This document shows, piece after piece, positions 7,926 to 16,340 of a stretch of DNA of 64,000 nt (positions are counted from its first letter, which is position 1; each line of letters opens with the position of its first letter). A program made the translations under genes and the position numbers. Source of the DNA: an uncultured Acidobacteriia bacterium (lineage in GTDB: Bacteria; Acidobacteriota; Terriglobia; Bryobacterales; Bryobacteraceae); assembly GCA_903851195.1 (NCBI GenBank), contig CAINNJ010000010.1, forward strand, positions 62,001 through 126,000, read 5' to 3'. The notes below the pieces were generated by a model. The model saw only the letters and a list, made by a program, of their open reading frames with translations. It was not told the DNA's origin and made no database searches.

Positions 7926-9674
7926 TCAGTCCTTCACTCTCATCACAATCAGCGTCTGGTCGTCGAACCGTTCGGTGTTGAAGTGGTCCAGATCCGCGAA
8001 GATCTGGTCAACGATCTCGCGCGTGCTCAGACCGCAGCACTTCTTCAGAATCTGCGCCAGCCGCGCGCTGCCGTACTCCTCGCCGGCGCCGTCCAGATGG
8101 TCGGACACGCCGTCGGAGTAGAGCACCACCAGGTCGCCGCGTTGCGCCTGGAATACTCTCTCCTCGTACTCGCGGTCGGGCAGCAGCCCCAGCGGCACGC
8201 CTTCCAGCTGCGCGCTCAGAATCTCCCCGCCCCGGCATGTCATGGGCGCGGAACCGCCCGCGTTGGCCACCGTGAAGGTCTGCGTCTCCGGATGCCAGAC
8301 CACCACCAGCAGGGTGACGTAACGCCCTTCCACCTTGCGATGCACCAGCGCGTCGTTCAGGGATTTCATCAGCGCGGCGGGCTGCTTCTGGCGCGGCACC
8401 AGCGTCCGCATCAGCCCCGTCACCATGGCGCCGTAGAGAGCCGCCGCGGCGCCTTTGCCGCTGGAATCGCCGAACGCGATGGCCACGTCGGAACCGGCGA
8501 GCGGGAAAAAATCGTAGAGGTCGCCCGAAATCTGCCGCGCCGGCCGCAGCCCGATCGCGATATCCAGGCCTTCGATCGCCGGCGCCTCCTGCGGCAGAAG
8601 AATGGTCTGCAGTTCGAAGGCGGCCTGCAAATCCTGCTGCATTTTGCGCTCGCGCTCGCCGATCTCTTCGTAGAGCCGGGCGTTCTCCACCGCGATGGCG
8701 ACCGACGGCGCCAGCACGCTCAGTGTCCGCGAGTGGTCTTCCGTGAAGTAACCGATGCGCTCGCTTTCCAGATCCATCACGCCCACCACGCGGTGCTGCA
8801 CCACCAGCGGCACGGCAATTTCCGAGCGCACGCCCGGATGGGAAGCGATGTAACGCGGGTCCGTGCCCGTATCGTGTACGCGCACGATCTCGCGGGAGGT
8901 GACGGCCGCGCCCGTGATCCCTTTTCCCAGTGGAATATTGTCGATATTCACGCGCTGGTCGTAGCGGATGCTGAAGCGATGCCGCAGCGCGGTCTGCTCC
9001 GCGTCCACCAGCAGAATGCTGAACGCGTCGTAATTGATCAGACCCCGCACACTCGCGGCAATTTTGGAAAGAAGCTCGTCAATATCCAGAATCGAGGAAA
9101 ATTCCTGCGAAATTCTCGACAGCGTGCGAATCGTCCGGTATTGGCGCTCCGCGCGCCGGTACAACTGCGCGTTGTCGATCGCCGCCGCCACCCGGCCCGC
9201 GATCAGCCCCAGCATGGCGCGGTCGTAATCCTTGAAAGCGCCGATGCGCGCCGACTGCACGTCGATCACGCCCACCAGGCGGTTCCGCGCGATCATCGGC
9301 ACGCTCAGTTCGCTGCGCACCACGTCGGACGTGCTGAGGTACCGTTCTTCGCTCTCCACGTCCGGCACCAGGATCGGTTCCCGTTTCGCGGCGGCGTTTC
9401 CCACAATGCCTTCGCCCAGCGGAATCGCCAGATTGCGGATCACATCCTCGCGGTGGCCCACGGCGTAGCGAATCCGCAGATCTTTGCGCTTTTCGTTGAA
9501 GAGCAGAATGGCGAACAGATCGTAGGGAACCACGCGCCGGACAATCTGCGCGACGCTGGTGAGCAACTCATCGAGGTCCAGCGTTTCGGAGGTAACGGCC
9601 GAAATCTCCAGCAGGAAGTCGAGCAGATCACTGCGTTCGCGGAACCGTATGGGCGGTTTTGCGCGCGGCGGCAT
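7926..9674 (-). CDS. Tandem-GAF SpoIIE-type serine phosphatase
   Basis: A cytoplasmic sensor phosphatase of RsbU type. Two GAF domains (about residues 15-170 and 190-340; each has the PLGEGI/PLGKGI strand motif and the VPMIARNRLVGVIDVQS/VPLVVQHRVVGVMDLES pattern) are joined by signalling helices to a PP2C/SpoIIE domain (about 375-580). Metal-binding motifs are visible: ISGDLYDFF, GDSSGKGAAAALY, YSDGVSDHLD and FDDQTLIVM. Such proteins dephosphorylate anti-anti-sigma factors and so switch partner-controlled regulation on, but no sigma regulator gene is adjacent. The two closely similar GAF domains probably arose by duplication. The gene is two bases downstream of deoC and directly abuts lysA, an odd setting for a signalling enzyme. 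Confidence 0.9.
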   Translation of the reverse strand: MPPRAKPPIRFRERSDLLDFLLEISAVTSETLDLDELLTSVAQIVRRVVPYDLFAILLFNEKRKDLRIRYAVGHREDVIRNLAIPLGEGIVGNAAAKREPILVPDVESEERYLSTSDVVRSELSVPMIARNRLVGVIDVQSARIGAFKDYDRAMLGLIAGRVAAAIDNAQLYRRAERQYRTIRTLSRISQEFSSILDIDELLSKIAASVRGLINYDAFSILLVDAEQTALRHRFSIRYDQRVNIDNIPLGKGITGAAVTSREIVRVHDTGTDPRYIASHPGVRSEIAVPLVVQHRVVGVMDLESERIGYFTEDHSRTLSVLAPSVAIAVENARLYEEIGERERKMQQDLQAAFELQTILLPQEAPAIEGLDIAIGLRPARQISGDLYDFFPLAGSDVAIAFGDSSGKGAAAALYGAMVTGLMRTLVPRQKQPAALMKSLNDALVHRKVEGRYVTLLVVVWHPETQTFTVANAGGSAPMTCRGGEILSAQLEGVPLGLLPDREYEERVFQAQRGDLVVLYSDGVSDHLDGAGEEYGSARLAQILKKCCGLSTREIVDQIFADLDHFNTERFDDQTLIVMRVKD

Positions 9675-9676
9675 GC

Positions 9677-10345
9677 TTACGTCGCGGTCGCCTCGACGAT
9701 TTTCACGCTCGAACTCGAACCGATGCGCGTCGCCCCCGCGGCCACCATCGCGCGCAGATCGTCCAGCGTGCGGATCCCGCCCGACGCTTTCACGCCCATC
9801 TCAGACCCCACCGCGCGGCGCATCAGCGCGATGTCCTCGACGGTAGCGCCCGACTTGCTGAAGCCCGTGGAGGTCTTCACGAAGTCCGCCCCGGCGCGTT
9901 TCGAAATCTCGCACGCGATGACCTTTTGCTCGTCGGACAGCAGGCAGGTTTCGAGGATGACTTTGACGATCGCGCCGTGCTCATGACTCGCCGCCACCAC
10001 GGCCCGGATATCCGCTTCGACCACGCTGATCTCGCCCCCGCGCAGCGCGCCGATATTGATCACCATGTCGATTTCCCGCGCGCCTTCCGCGAGCGCGCCC
10101 AGCGTTTCGGCGACTTTCGCGGCGGTGCTCGACGCGCCCAGCGGAAACCCCGCTACGGTGCACGCCTTCACGGCGGACCCGCTCAGTTCCGCGGCCACCA
10201 GCGGCACCCAGAACGAGTTGACGCACACGCTCGCGAAGCCGTACCGCAGCGCCTCGGCGCAGATTTGCCGCACCTCGGTCCGGGTCGCGTCCGGCTTTAG
10301 AATGGTGTGGTCGATCAGGCTCGCGATGTGAGGGTCGAAATTCAT
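9677..10345 (-). CDS. deoC: Deoxyribose-phosphate aldolase
   Basis: Splits 2-deoxyribose 5-phosphate into glyceraldehyde 3-phosphate and acetaldehyde in deoxynucleoside salvage. The start at 10345 gives [19 protein letters not shown], matching the family; a longer open frame to 10519 adds unrelated sequence. In the 222-residue product the Schiff-base lysine is K157 (DFVKTSTGF), the second active-site lysine is K186 ([10 protein letters not shown]) and the proton-relay aspartate is D93 ([10 protein letters not shown]). It is the first gene of a four-gene minus-strand operon with the phosphatase, lysA and the YfiT-like gene; no functional link between these is obvious. The upstream 134 bases are shared with the divergent metal-exporter gene. 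Confidence 0.95.
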   Translation of the reverse strand: MNFDPHIASLIDHTILKPDATRTEVRQICAEALRYGFASVCVNSFWVPLVAAELSGSAVKACTVAGFPLGASSTAAKVAETLGALAEGAREIDMVINIGALRGGEISVVEADIRAVVAASHEHGAIVKVILETCLLSDEQKVIACEISKRAGADFVKTSTGFSKSGATVEDIALMRRAVGSEMGVKASGGIRTLDDLRAMVAAGATRIGSSSSVKIVEATAT

Positions 10346-10479
10346 GATTGACGGGTTCTTCGGCAACGCCGGTGAAGAAGCTGAAAACACTACCCTAGCA
10401 TACGCCGGGAAAGGGATTTGGAATGCGGACCATCCAATTGAACCGCCGTTTCGTAAGTTGGTTCGTAAGGTGGAATGAC

Positions 10480-12051
10480 ATGAGAGTTCTGCGTTCGCGG
10501 CCAGTTCGGGCCCTGGCAAGCCTTGCGTTCAGCCTTGTTGCACTCGCGCATCCCATGGGCAACCTGAGCGTGAACCACTACGCGCGCCTGGAGCCGGGCG
10601 CGAAGGGCGTGGATGTTACGTATGTTCTGGACCTCGCCGAGATCCCGACTTTTGAGCTGACGCAGACGTGGGGCGTGCCGAAAGACGCTCCGAAAGAAAC
10701 GCTGCAGGCGAAGGCAGCGGAGCAGGCAAAGGTCTGGGTCGGGGCGCTGTCTTTCACCGAAGCCGGAAAGAAGTTGACCCCGCGTATCGCCGGTACGGAA
10801 CTCGCCGTGCTGGACGGCGCCGGCAATCTGCCGGTGTTCCGCATCACGACAAAATTGCACGTCCCGGCTGCCGGCGGGCGTTTCGAATTTGAGGACGGCA
10901 ACTATCCCACCCGCACCGGCTGGCGTGAAATTGTGATCCGGCCCGCGGCGGGCGCGGATGTAGCGAAGGCCTCGAAGGGCGATACCGATCTCAGCCAGGC
11001 GCTGACGTCGTATCCGCAGGATCCGACCAAAGCGCCGCCGCAGGATTTCAAAGGCTGGTTCGAGTGGACGCCCACCGCCGCGCCGGTTTCACAACTGCGC
11101 AAGCCCGTGGTGCCCACAGCATCCGTTGCGCCCGCGCCCGCGACCATGGCCGAGATTCCCGCGCCGGCCGCGCCGCCGGTGCCATCAGCCGCCGCGCGCG
11201 ATGTGCGGCCACCGGAAGCACCGTCCGGTGGCACCGTGAAACGCAATGACGAGATCTCCCGAATCCTGCGACTGAAAGAAATCCCCTGGCCGCTGATGAT
11301 CACGCTGCTCGGCCTGGCGTTCTGGTTCGGCGCGCTTCACGCGCTGGAGCCGGGCCACGGGAAGACCATGGTTGCGGCTTACCTGGTCGGCGAACGCGGC
11401 ACCGCGAAACATGCCGTGATTCTGGGGAGCACGGTGACGTTCACCCATACCGTGAGCGTATTTTTGCTCGGCCTCGCGACGATGTTTCTCTCGCGCTACA
11501 TCATGCCGGACCGGATTTCGAAAGTACTGGGCGTGGTGTCCGGACTGACGATCGTCTGGATCGGCGCGATGATGCTGTGGCGCCGCGCGCATAAGCTGAG
11601 CGTGGATCCGGCACACGGTCACCAACACGCGCACTCACACGGCGGCCACGCGCACACGCACGACGGCCTCACGCACACACACGACGGCCACACACACTCC
11701 CACGTCCCCGAAGGCGACATCTCCATCGGCAGCCTGATCGCGCTCGGCGCCAGCGGAGGCCTGGTTCCTTGCCCCTCCGCGCTGATCCTGCTGCTCAGCG
11801 CGATCTCTATCGGAAGGATCGGACTCGGCCTGATTCTGCTGCTGGCGTTCAGTCTGGGTCTCGCGATCGTTCTGACCGCGACCGGAATGCTGGTCCTTTA
11901 CGCGAAGAATCTCTTTCCGAACCGCCGGACTCAACACGGCGTTTTCTTCCGCTATATGCCGGTCGTTTCCGCCGCCGTGATTCTTCTCATCGGCGTCGTC
12001 ATGACGAGCGTGTCGCTCGGCTGGATTCCCGCCGGCCGCTTTATCGGCTGA
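10480..12051 (+). CDS. Nickel/cobalt exporter-like membrane protein with N-terminal periplasmic domain
   Basis: A membrane protein of the NicO/RcnA group. The chosen ATG at 10480 has AAGGTGG six bases upstream and gives a signal peptide ending LVALA before [17 protein letters not shown]. An in-frame ATG at 10423 also has a purine-rich upstream tract. A roughly 230-residue extracytoplasmic region with a proline/alanine-rich tail precedes the transporter. The core contains [17 protein letters not shown] and [13 protein letters not shown], typical of the family. A loop of about 35 residues between membrane segments is nearly half histidine (11617-11705), and [19 protein letters not shown] begins the second half. 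Six membrane segments are likely. Metal efflux is the family role; the actual metal is unknown, and no metal regulator is next to it. Confidence 0.85.
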   Translation: MRVLRSRPVRALASLAFSLVALAHPMGNLSVNHYARLEPGAKGVDVTYVLDLAEIPTFELTQTWGVPKDAPKETLQAKAAEQAKVWVGALSFTEAGKKLTPRIAGTELAVLDGAGNLPVFRITTKLHVPAAGGRFEFEDGNYPTRTGWREIVIRPAAGADVAKASKGDTDLSQALTSYPQDPTKAPPQDFKGWFEWTPTAAPVSQLRKPVVPTASVAPAPATMAEIPAPAAPPVPSAAARDVRPPEAPSGGTVKRNDEISRILRLKEIPWPLMITLLGLAFWFGALHALEPGHGKTMVAAYLVGERGTAKHAVILGSTVTFTHTVSVFLLGLATMFLSRYIMPDRISKVLGVVSGLTIVWIGAMMLWRRAHKLSVDPAHGHQHAHSHGGHAHTHDGLTHTHDGHTHSHVPEGDISIGSLIALGASGGLVPCPSALILLLSAISIGRIGLGLILLLAFSLGLAIVLTATGMLVLYAKNLFPNRRTQHGVFFRYMPVVSAAVILLIGVVMTSVSLGWIPAGRFIG

Positions 12052-12053
12052 GG

Positions 12054-12461
12054 CTAGACTGCGGGCTGCTGTACCGCGCAGAAGGCGCAGCGTTTGGCCT
12101 GAATGGGGATCTCGCTCAGGCACTCGGGACACTTCTTCGTCGTCGGATCGGCGGGTGGTTCTCTTCGCGCGCGTGACACCAGTGCGTTGATCGGCAGCAC
12201 CACCAGATAGTAAACGGCGGTGGCGATAATCAGGAACGAGACGACGGCATTCACGAAGTCCCCCACCAGAAACTTGCTGCCATTGATGGTGAACTGAATC
12301 GCGGAGAAGTCCGGTTTCCCCACGATCGCCGCAATCAGGGGCGTGAGCAGATCCTTCGTGAATGCCGTGACCACCCCGCCAAACGCCGCGCCGACCACCA
12401 CGCCGACCGAGAGATCCACTACATTGCCGCGCAACAGAAACTGCTTGAAACCACCTGCCAT
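12054..12461 (-). CDS. mscL: Large-conductance mechanosensitive channel with zinc-ribbon tail
   Basis: Homopentameric inner-membrane channel that opens on hypo-osmotic shock. The start at 12461 gives MAGGFKQFLLRGNVVDLSVGVVVG, the conserved N-terminus and first membrane helix; GAGG lies about seven bases upstream. An in-frame upstream start at 12536 would overlap the neighbouring gene and is unlikely. The second helix is around residues 68-95. The 135-residue product has CPEC (111-114) and CAFC (125-128) near the C-terminus, which resembles a zinc ribbon in place of the plain helical bundle seen in E. coli. The gene converges with the exporter gene, leaving two bases between their stop codons. 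Confidence 0.93.
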   Translation of the reverse strand: MAGGFKQFLLRGNVVDLSVGVVVGAAFGGVVTAFTKDLLTPLIAAIVGKPDFSAIQFTINGSKFLVGDFVNAVVSFLIIATAVYYLVVLPINALVSRARREPPADPTTKKCPECLSEIPIQAKRCAFCAVQQPAV

Positions 12462-12522
12462 CGCCTGCCTCGCTTTCCTGTCTATGTCGCCTTCTTGTCT
12501 ATGTCGAAGATTAAGCTGCGCG

Positions 12523-13749
12523 CTAAACCTTGTCAAGGAAGCTTTGTAAGCGTTGCATAGCTGGTTCCAGGATCGACCGGTCCGCCGCGTAACAGATCCG
12601 GATCGAGCCCTCGCCGCCCGCGCCGAACGCTACGCCCGGCGCCAGCCCGACTTTCGTCTCCGTCAGCAATCGCCGGCAGAATTCGAACGAATCGGTAAGG
12701 CCCTCCACCCTCGGAAACAGATAGAAAGCGCCCTGGGGCCTCGGCGTCGTGATGCGAGGCATATTTCTCAGCGCGTCCATGCAGAAATCGCGATTGCTCT
12801 TGAGCCGCTGCAGCATCGACGCGAGTTCCTCTTCCCCGTCCGCCAGCGCCGTTTCCGCGGCTCTCTGCGTGAAACTTGGCGCGTGAGAAATGATGAACTC
12901 GTTCAGTTGCGTGGCCTTTGCCGCCAGGTCCGCCCGCGCCACCACCCAACCGATCCGCCATCCGGTCATGCAGTAACTCTTGCTGAACGAATGCACCACA
13001 ATCACCGCGTCGTCCCGCGTCGCTTTTTTCAGAATCGAGGGCACCGGCGTGCCCAGCGTCTCCGTCTCGAACCAGAGCCTGTCGTAGACCTCGTCCGCCA
13101 AGAGCCACAGACCGTGCTTCCGGCAAAACGCCAGCAGGCGCTCCTGATCCTGCTCCGTCGCGACCCAGCCAAGCGGATTCGAGGGCGACGTGTAAACCAG
13201 CAGTTTGGTCCGGGGCGACACCGCCGCCTCCAGCGCCTCCCAGTCGATCTCATAGGCTTCGCCCCGCAGCGGCTGCGCAATCTCGATCGCCCGCGCGTTC
13301 GACATCGCCACAATGGAGGCTCCGTTCGGCCATGCCGGTGTCAGCACCAGGGCTTCGTCCCCGGGATCGAGCACGCACCGGATGGTCACGTTCAGTGCCT
13401 GGACTCCGGACGCCGTAATCACGATCTCGCGCCGCGGATCGAGCGTCACGCCCTGCATGCGGACGTAGTAATCTGCCAGTGCTTCGCGCAGGGACAGCAG
13501 CCCCGCGTTCTCCGTATAGAACGTGTAGCCGTCCTGCAGGGCTTTGATTGCCGCGTTTTTGATGTAAGCGGGAGTCGGCTGATTCGATTCGCCGAAATAG
13601 AGTTTCAGGACGCCGTCCATGCGGAAAGCGATCTCCGCCAGTTCGCGAATGCGGGAGTGCGGGACGGCCCGGACGGATTCCGCCAGGCCGATCGTTTCAG
13701 TCAGTGAAGAAGCCACACGCGCATTTTCGCACTGTGCTGCCGCGCGCAC
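12523..13749 (-). CDS. Class I/II PLP-dependent aminotransferase, aspartate-aminotransferase-like
   Basis: A fold-type I aminotransferase. With the GTG start at 13749 the product has 408 residues: the PLP lysine is K257 (SFSKSYCMTGWRIGW), the PLP pyridine-nitrogen aspartate is D219 (LLADEVYDRLW), and SPSNPLGW holds the conserved asparagine. The C-terminal arginine region is GSIRICYA. The family transaminates aspartate, aromatic amino acids or related compounds, and substrate cannot be assigned from sequence alone. A second GTG at 13716 would remove 11 residues that are not conserved, so the exact start is uncertain. The divergent TonB-like gene starts 94 bases away. mscL lies downstream on the same strand. 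Confidence 0.88.
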   Translation of the reverse strand: MRAAAQCENARVASSLTETIGLAESVRAVPHSRIRELAEIAFRMDGVLKLYFGESNQPTPAYIKNAAIKALQDGYTFYTENAGLLSLREALADYYVRMQGVTLDPRREIVITASGVQALNVTIRCVLDPGDEALVLTPAWPNGASIVAMSNARAIEIAQPLRGEAYEIDWEALEAAVSPRTKLLVYTSPSNPLGWVATEQDQERLLAFCRKHGLWLLADEVYDRLWFETETLGTPVPSILKKATRDDAVIVVHSFSKSYCMTGWRIGWVVARADLAAKATQLNEFIISHAPSFTQRAAETALADGEEELASMLQRLKSNRDFCMDALRNMPRITTPRPQGAFYLFPRVEGLTDSFEFCRRLLTETKVGLAPGVAFGAGGEGSIRICYAADRSILEPAMQRLQSFLDKV

Positions 13750-13842
13750 ATCTGTGGCGCGCGCAGGGCGCTCCGGAGACTTCTCCGAGTTGCATCCACG
13801 ACACTTATACGCTGGCCACGAAGCTGCGCCTCATCTCGCCAA

Positions 13843-14613
13843 ATGACAAGCCCGCGTTCCCAATCCACGCTGATTTCCCTGACACTGCACTCGGGCGCGA
13901 TCGCACTCCTCCTGATGGCATCGCAACAACTCACTCCCTCGCATCTGCAAAAGGCATCCGCCACGCTGACGCCGTTAATTGCTCCCTATTTACCGCGTCC
14001 CGAAACAACGTCCACGGGACTGTCCGCGGGCGGGGGAGGCGCGCGGCAGCAGTTGCCGGCCACGGCCGGAAAGCTCCCTAAAATCGCGCCTCGTCAGTTT
14101 GTTCCTCCCACTCTGGAAGTCCTCAACCTGCATCCGAAACTCGCCCGTGAAATGACGATCGAAGGCCCGCCTGAAGCGATGCTTCCCGCCAGCTTCGGGG
14201 ACCCGCTCAGCACCCTGATCAACGGCAGCGCCGGACAAGGTGGACCGCTCGGCATCGGTAACGGTCCGGGCACCGGGATTGGCAGCAATCGCGGGGCAGG
14301 CGGCGGGGACGGCGGTATCGGCACGGTGTATCGGGCAGGGCAGGGAGTTACCGCGCCGGTCCTGCTTCGCAAAGTGGAACCCGAGTTCAGCGAAGAGGCC
14401 CGGCGCGCGAAGTACTCCGGTATCGTCACGCTGCGGGCCGACGTGGATACGGCAGGCAGGCCGCGAAACATCCGCGTGGTGCACAGTCTCGGCATGGGCC
14501 TTGACGAAAAGGCCGTGGACGCCGTCACGCGCTGGTACTTCCGGCCGGGCACCAAAGACGGCAAACCGGTCGCGGTCTCGGCGCTGATCGAGGTGATGTT
14601 CCACCTGCTGTGA
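13843..14613 (+). CDS. TonB-like energy transducer
   Basis: A 256-residue periplasmic protein anchored by an N-terminal membrane segment (about 11-27). A variable Gly-rich spacer (GQGGPLGIGNGPGTGIGSN) precedes a TonB C-terminal domain (about 165-256), recognised by YRAGQGVTAPVLLRKVEPEF, SGIVTLRADVDTAGRPRNI and the AVDAVTRWYFRPGTKDGKPV pattern ending in a hydrophobic strand. The domain normally contacts TonB boxes of outer-membrane receptors; the receptor at 16341-19856 is a possible partner, but this is inference. No ExbB or ExbD gene is nearby, and this may be one of several TonB paralogues. The spacer is glycine-rich rather than the Pro/Lys-rich type of E. coli TonB. Confidence 0.8.
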   Translation: MTSPRSQSTLISLTLHSGAIALLLMASQQLTPSHLQKASATLTPLIAPYLPRPETTSTGLSAGGGGARQQLPATAGKLPKIAPRQFVPPTLEVLNLHPKLAREMTIEGPPEAMLPASFGDPLSTLINGSAGQGGPLGIGNGPGTGIGSNRGAGGGDGGIGTVYRAGQGVTAPVLLRKVEPEFSEEARRAKYSGIVTLRADVDTAGRPRNIRVVHSLGMGLDEKAVDAVTRWYFRPGTKDGKPVAVSALIEVMFHLL

Positions 14614-14896
14614 TTCGCGGGTTCTGACCACTTCGCAGGCCGCCAGCCCGGACGCAGCGGCAGGCGAAATCCGGCGGTCCGGTTCCGTTTCCCTAAAGCG
14701 CAGGGGCCGCCGGACGCGGCGCCAAATGAGCCAAAACACCCGCAAAGCCGCTGTCGGCGGCCAGGTCCTGCGAGTGTTCCTTGGAAGCTCGGGAGCCGGC
14801 GGGCGCGGCGCCGTAAGGCCGAGCAACCACCCGTTCAGCCGCGCCCGACGGCTGCAACCCGAGCGGTTTCTCAAAAGAGACTCCGGCCCGCCGCTT
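14614..14896. other. GC-rich intergenic region between convergent genes, nothing identified
   Basis: No ORF here has family-like sequence. Two similar GC-rich tracts (GCCGCCGGACGCGGCGCC near 14707 and GCCGGCGGGCGCGGCGCC near 14795) could be diverged copies of one element. I see no terminator with a T tract and no known RNA gene. Confidence 0.4.
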
Positions 14897-15631
14897 TCAG
14901 GCCTGAAAATACTTCGGCACCATCTGGCGCCAGTACTTCGCGCAGTGCGCCCGGCCGTCCCAGATATCGAGCGAGTGCCAGACGCCCTTGTCCCATAGGG
15001 ACTGGCTCAGTTCCCGGTTGCTGTCGCCGAAAGGATCGGCCTCGCCCACCGCCAGAGCGATGCGCATCTGCCGCAGACTCTCGATAATCGCCGAATCGGA
15101 AAGATTGGGCAGAAAATGATTCGGAGTATGGAAGTAAATATCGGTGTCGTAATGGCCGCAGAAGAGATCGGGAAAAGGGCCAACGGGGCGGGTGAGGTCA
15201 TACCGGCCGCTGAGCGCGATCACCCGGCGGAAAAGGCCCGGATTGCGAAATGAAATATTGACGGCATGATACGCCCCGATGCTGCAGCCATGCGCTACCA
15301 GTTCGGAATTCGGATTCTTCCACGCCGTAAAGGGCACCACTTCCTGCAGAATGTAGGTTTCGTATTCCTTGTGCCGGGCGATCCGGTCTTTCGGATGCTT
15401 CTCCCAGCCATACAGGCTCTCCGAATCCAGACTGTCCACGCAGAAGAGCTGGATCTGCCCGTTCTGAATCTGATCTCGCAGCGCGGCGGTCAGACCCCAG
15501 TTCTCGTAGTCGAAAAAACGCCCCTGCCGCGTGGGAAAAACAAGAACCCGGGCGCCGCCATGCCCGAATACCAGCAATTCCATATCGCGTTGCAGGGAAT
15601 TACTGAACCACCGATGATATTCCCGATTCAC
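14897..15631 (-). CDS. Esterase family alpha/beta hydrolase
   Basis: A 244-residue hydrolase of the esterase/PHB-depolymerase-like clan. The GTG at 15631 gives VNREYHRWFSNSLQRDMELLVFGHGG, which resembles the start of this family (often NREYHRWWSPSL). The serine nucleophile is most likely in AHGCSIGAYHA, where the motif is G-C-S-I-G. A candidate aspartate follows in VGEADPFGDS, and a histidine near the C-terminus in WDGRAHCAKYW. No signal peptide is seen. The first 32 bases overlap the end of the SGNH-hydrolase gene, so the two are probably translated from one message. Start-site evidence is weak because no clear ribosome site precedes the GTG. Confidence 0.78.
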   Translation of the reverse strand: MNREYHRWFSNSLQRDMELLVFGHGGARVLVFPTRQGRFFDYENWGLTAALRDQIQNGQIQLFCVDSLDSESLYGWEKHPKDRIARHKEYETYILQEVVPFTAWKNPNSELVAHGCSIGAYHAVNISFRNPGLFRRVIALSGRYDLTRPVGPFPDLFCGHYDTDIYFHTPNHFLPNLSDSAIIESLRQMRIALAVGEADPFGDSNRELSQSLWDKGVWHSLDIWDGRAHCAKYWRQMVPKYFQA

Positions 15632-16271
15632 TCTGTTCGGAGGATAACGCTTTCCCGTTACAGCCTTCGGACTCCGGCATGAAGATTGTGTTGCGCCACG
15701 GTTCCAGCAGTTCGGTCCAGAGCCGGTAACCGGCCGGTGCGAGGTGCAACCCGTCTTCGAGGTACAGTTCCGGCCTCGGCTTTCCGTCGCGAAGCATGGC
15801 TTCGAAAACGGAAATATAGTGCGCGCCGGGATAACCCGCCGCAGCCTCGCGGACCAGTTCATTGGCGCGGCGAATCCGGTCGACGATGCCGAAGCGCGCG
15901 GGACTCGGCTTGATGGAAACGAAGCTGAAGGGGACACCCGGAAGCTGCCGGCGGATCTTGTCCGCAAGCCGCCGATACGAATCGAGGACGTGCTCCGGTG
16001 GGCGCCCGTCTCCCAGATCGTTATCCCCGGCATAAAGAACGATTGTCGAGGGATTTTCCGGAGGCACCAGACGTTCGAAGAAGTGCGCGCAGGCCTCCAG
16101 GGTGGAACCCCCGAAAGCGAGATTCAGAGCCCGGGGATCGCGCAGGTCGTCCGCAAGGTTCGTCCAGAGGCGAAACGTGGAGCTTCCATAAAACACGGCC
16201 GGTTTCGCGATCGGCGCCCGCGTCGCGCGCCGGCGTTCGAGTTCCCGGACTTCCTCTTCGTACCAGTACAT
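15600..16271 (-). CDS. SGNH/GDSL-family hydrolase
   Basis: A 223-residue lipase/esterase-like hydrolase. The four blocks are visible: the catalytic serine in VFYGSSTFRLW (S30), the glycine in FGGST (G53/G54), the asparagine in YAGDND (N84) and the Asp/His pair in LEDGLHLAPAGY (D173, H176). No signal peptide is apparent, so it may act in the cytoplasm; substrates in this superfamily range from lipids to acetylated sugars. It begins 13 bases downstream of a strong hairpin (16284-16311) and has no clear ribosome-binding site. Its end overlaps the esterase gene by 32 bases, which suggests the two hydrolases act together. Confidence 0.85.
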   Translation of the reverse strand: MYWYEEEVRELERRRATRAPIAKPAVFYGSSTFRLWTNLADDLRDPRALNLAFGGSTLEACAHFFERLVPPENPSTIVLYAGDNDLGDGRPPEHVLDSYRRLADKIRRQLPGVPFSFVSIKPSPARFGIVDRIRRANELVREAAAGYPGAHYISVFEAMLRDGKPRPELYLEDGLHLAPAGYRLWTELLEPWRNTIFMPESEGCNGKALSSEQSESGISSVVQ

Positions 16272-16283
16272 CTACAAAAGTAT

Positions 16284-16311
16284 AAGGGCCGCCCGTTGCC
16301 GGGCGGCCCTT
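16284..16311 (-). terminator. Intrinsic terminator downstream of the large receptor gene
   Basis: A perfect 12-base-pair stem (AAGGGCCGCCCG at 16284-16295 with CGGGCGGCCCTT at 16300-16311) with a TTGC loop. On the minus strand it is followed by TATACTTTT. It lies 30 bases after the receptor stop codon and just ahead of the SGNH-hydrolase start. Confidence 0.85.
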
Positions 16312-16340
16312 GGTACAACGATCCGGTTTGAAGCGGCGAT

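Noticed and set aside
6852-9986. Plus-strand open frame of over 1000 codons opposite lysA, the phosphatase and deoC
   Set aside because: It mirrors the codon pattern of three conserved genes and has no recognisable domain.
11617-11705. Tandem DNA repeat suggesting CRISPR or a satellite
   Set aside because: It is the codon pattern (CAC/CAT-rich) of the histidine-rich loop, not equal-length repeats with unique spacers.
14614-14896. Possible non-coding RNA or repeat between two convergent genes
   Set aside because: Two similar GC-rich tracts are visible, but no consistent fold, terminator or known RNA family was recognised.
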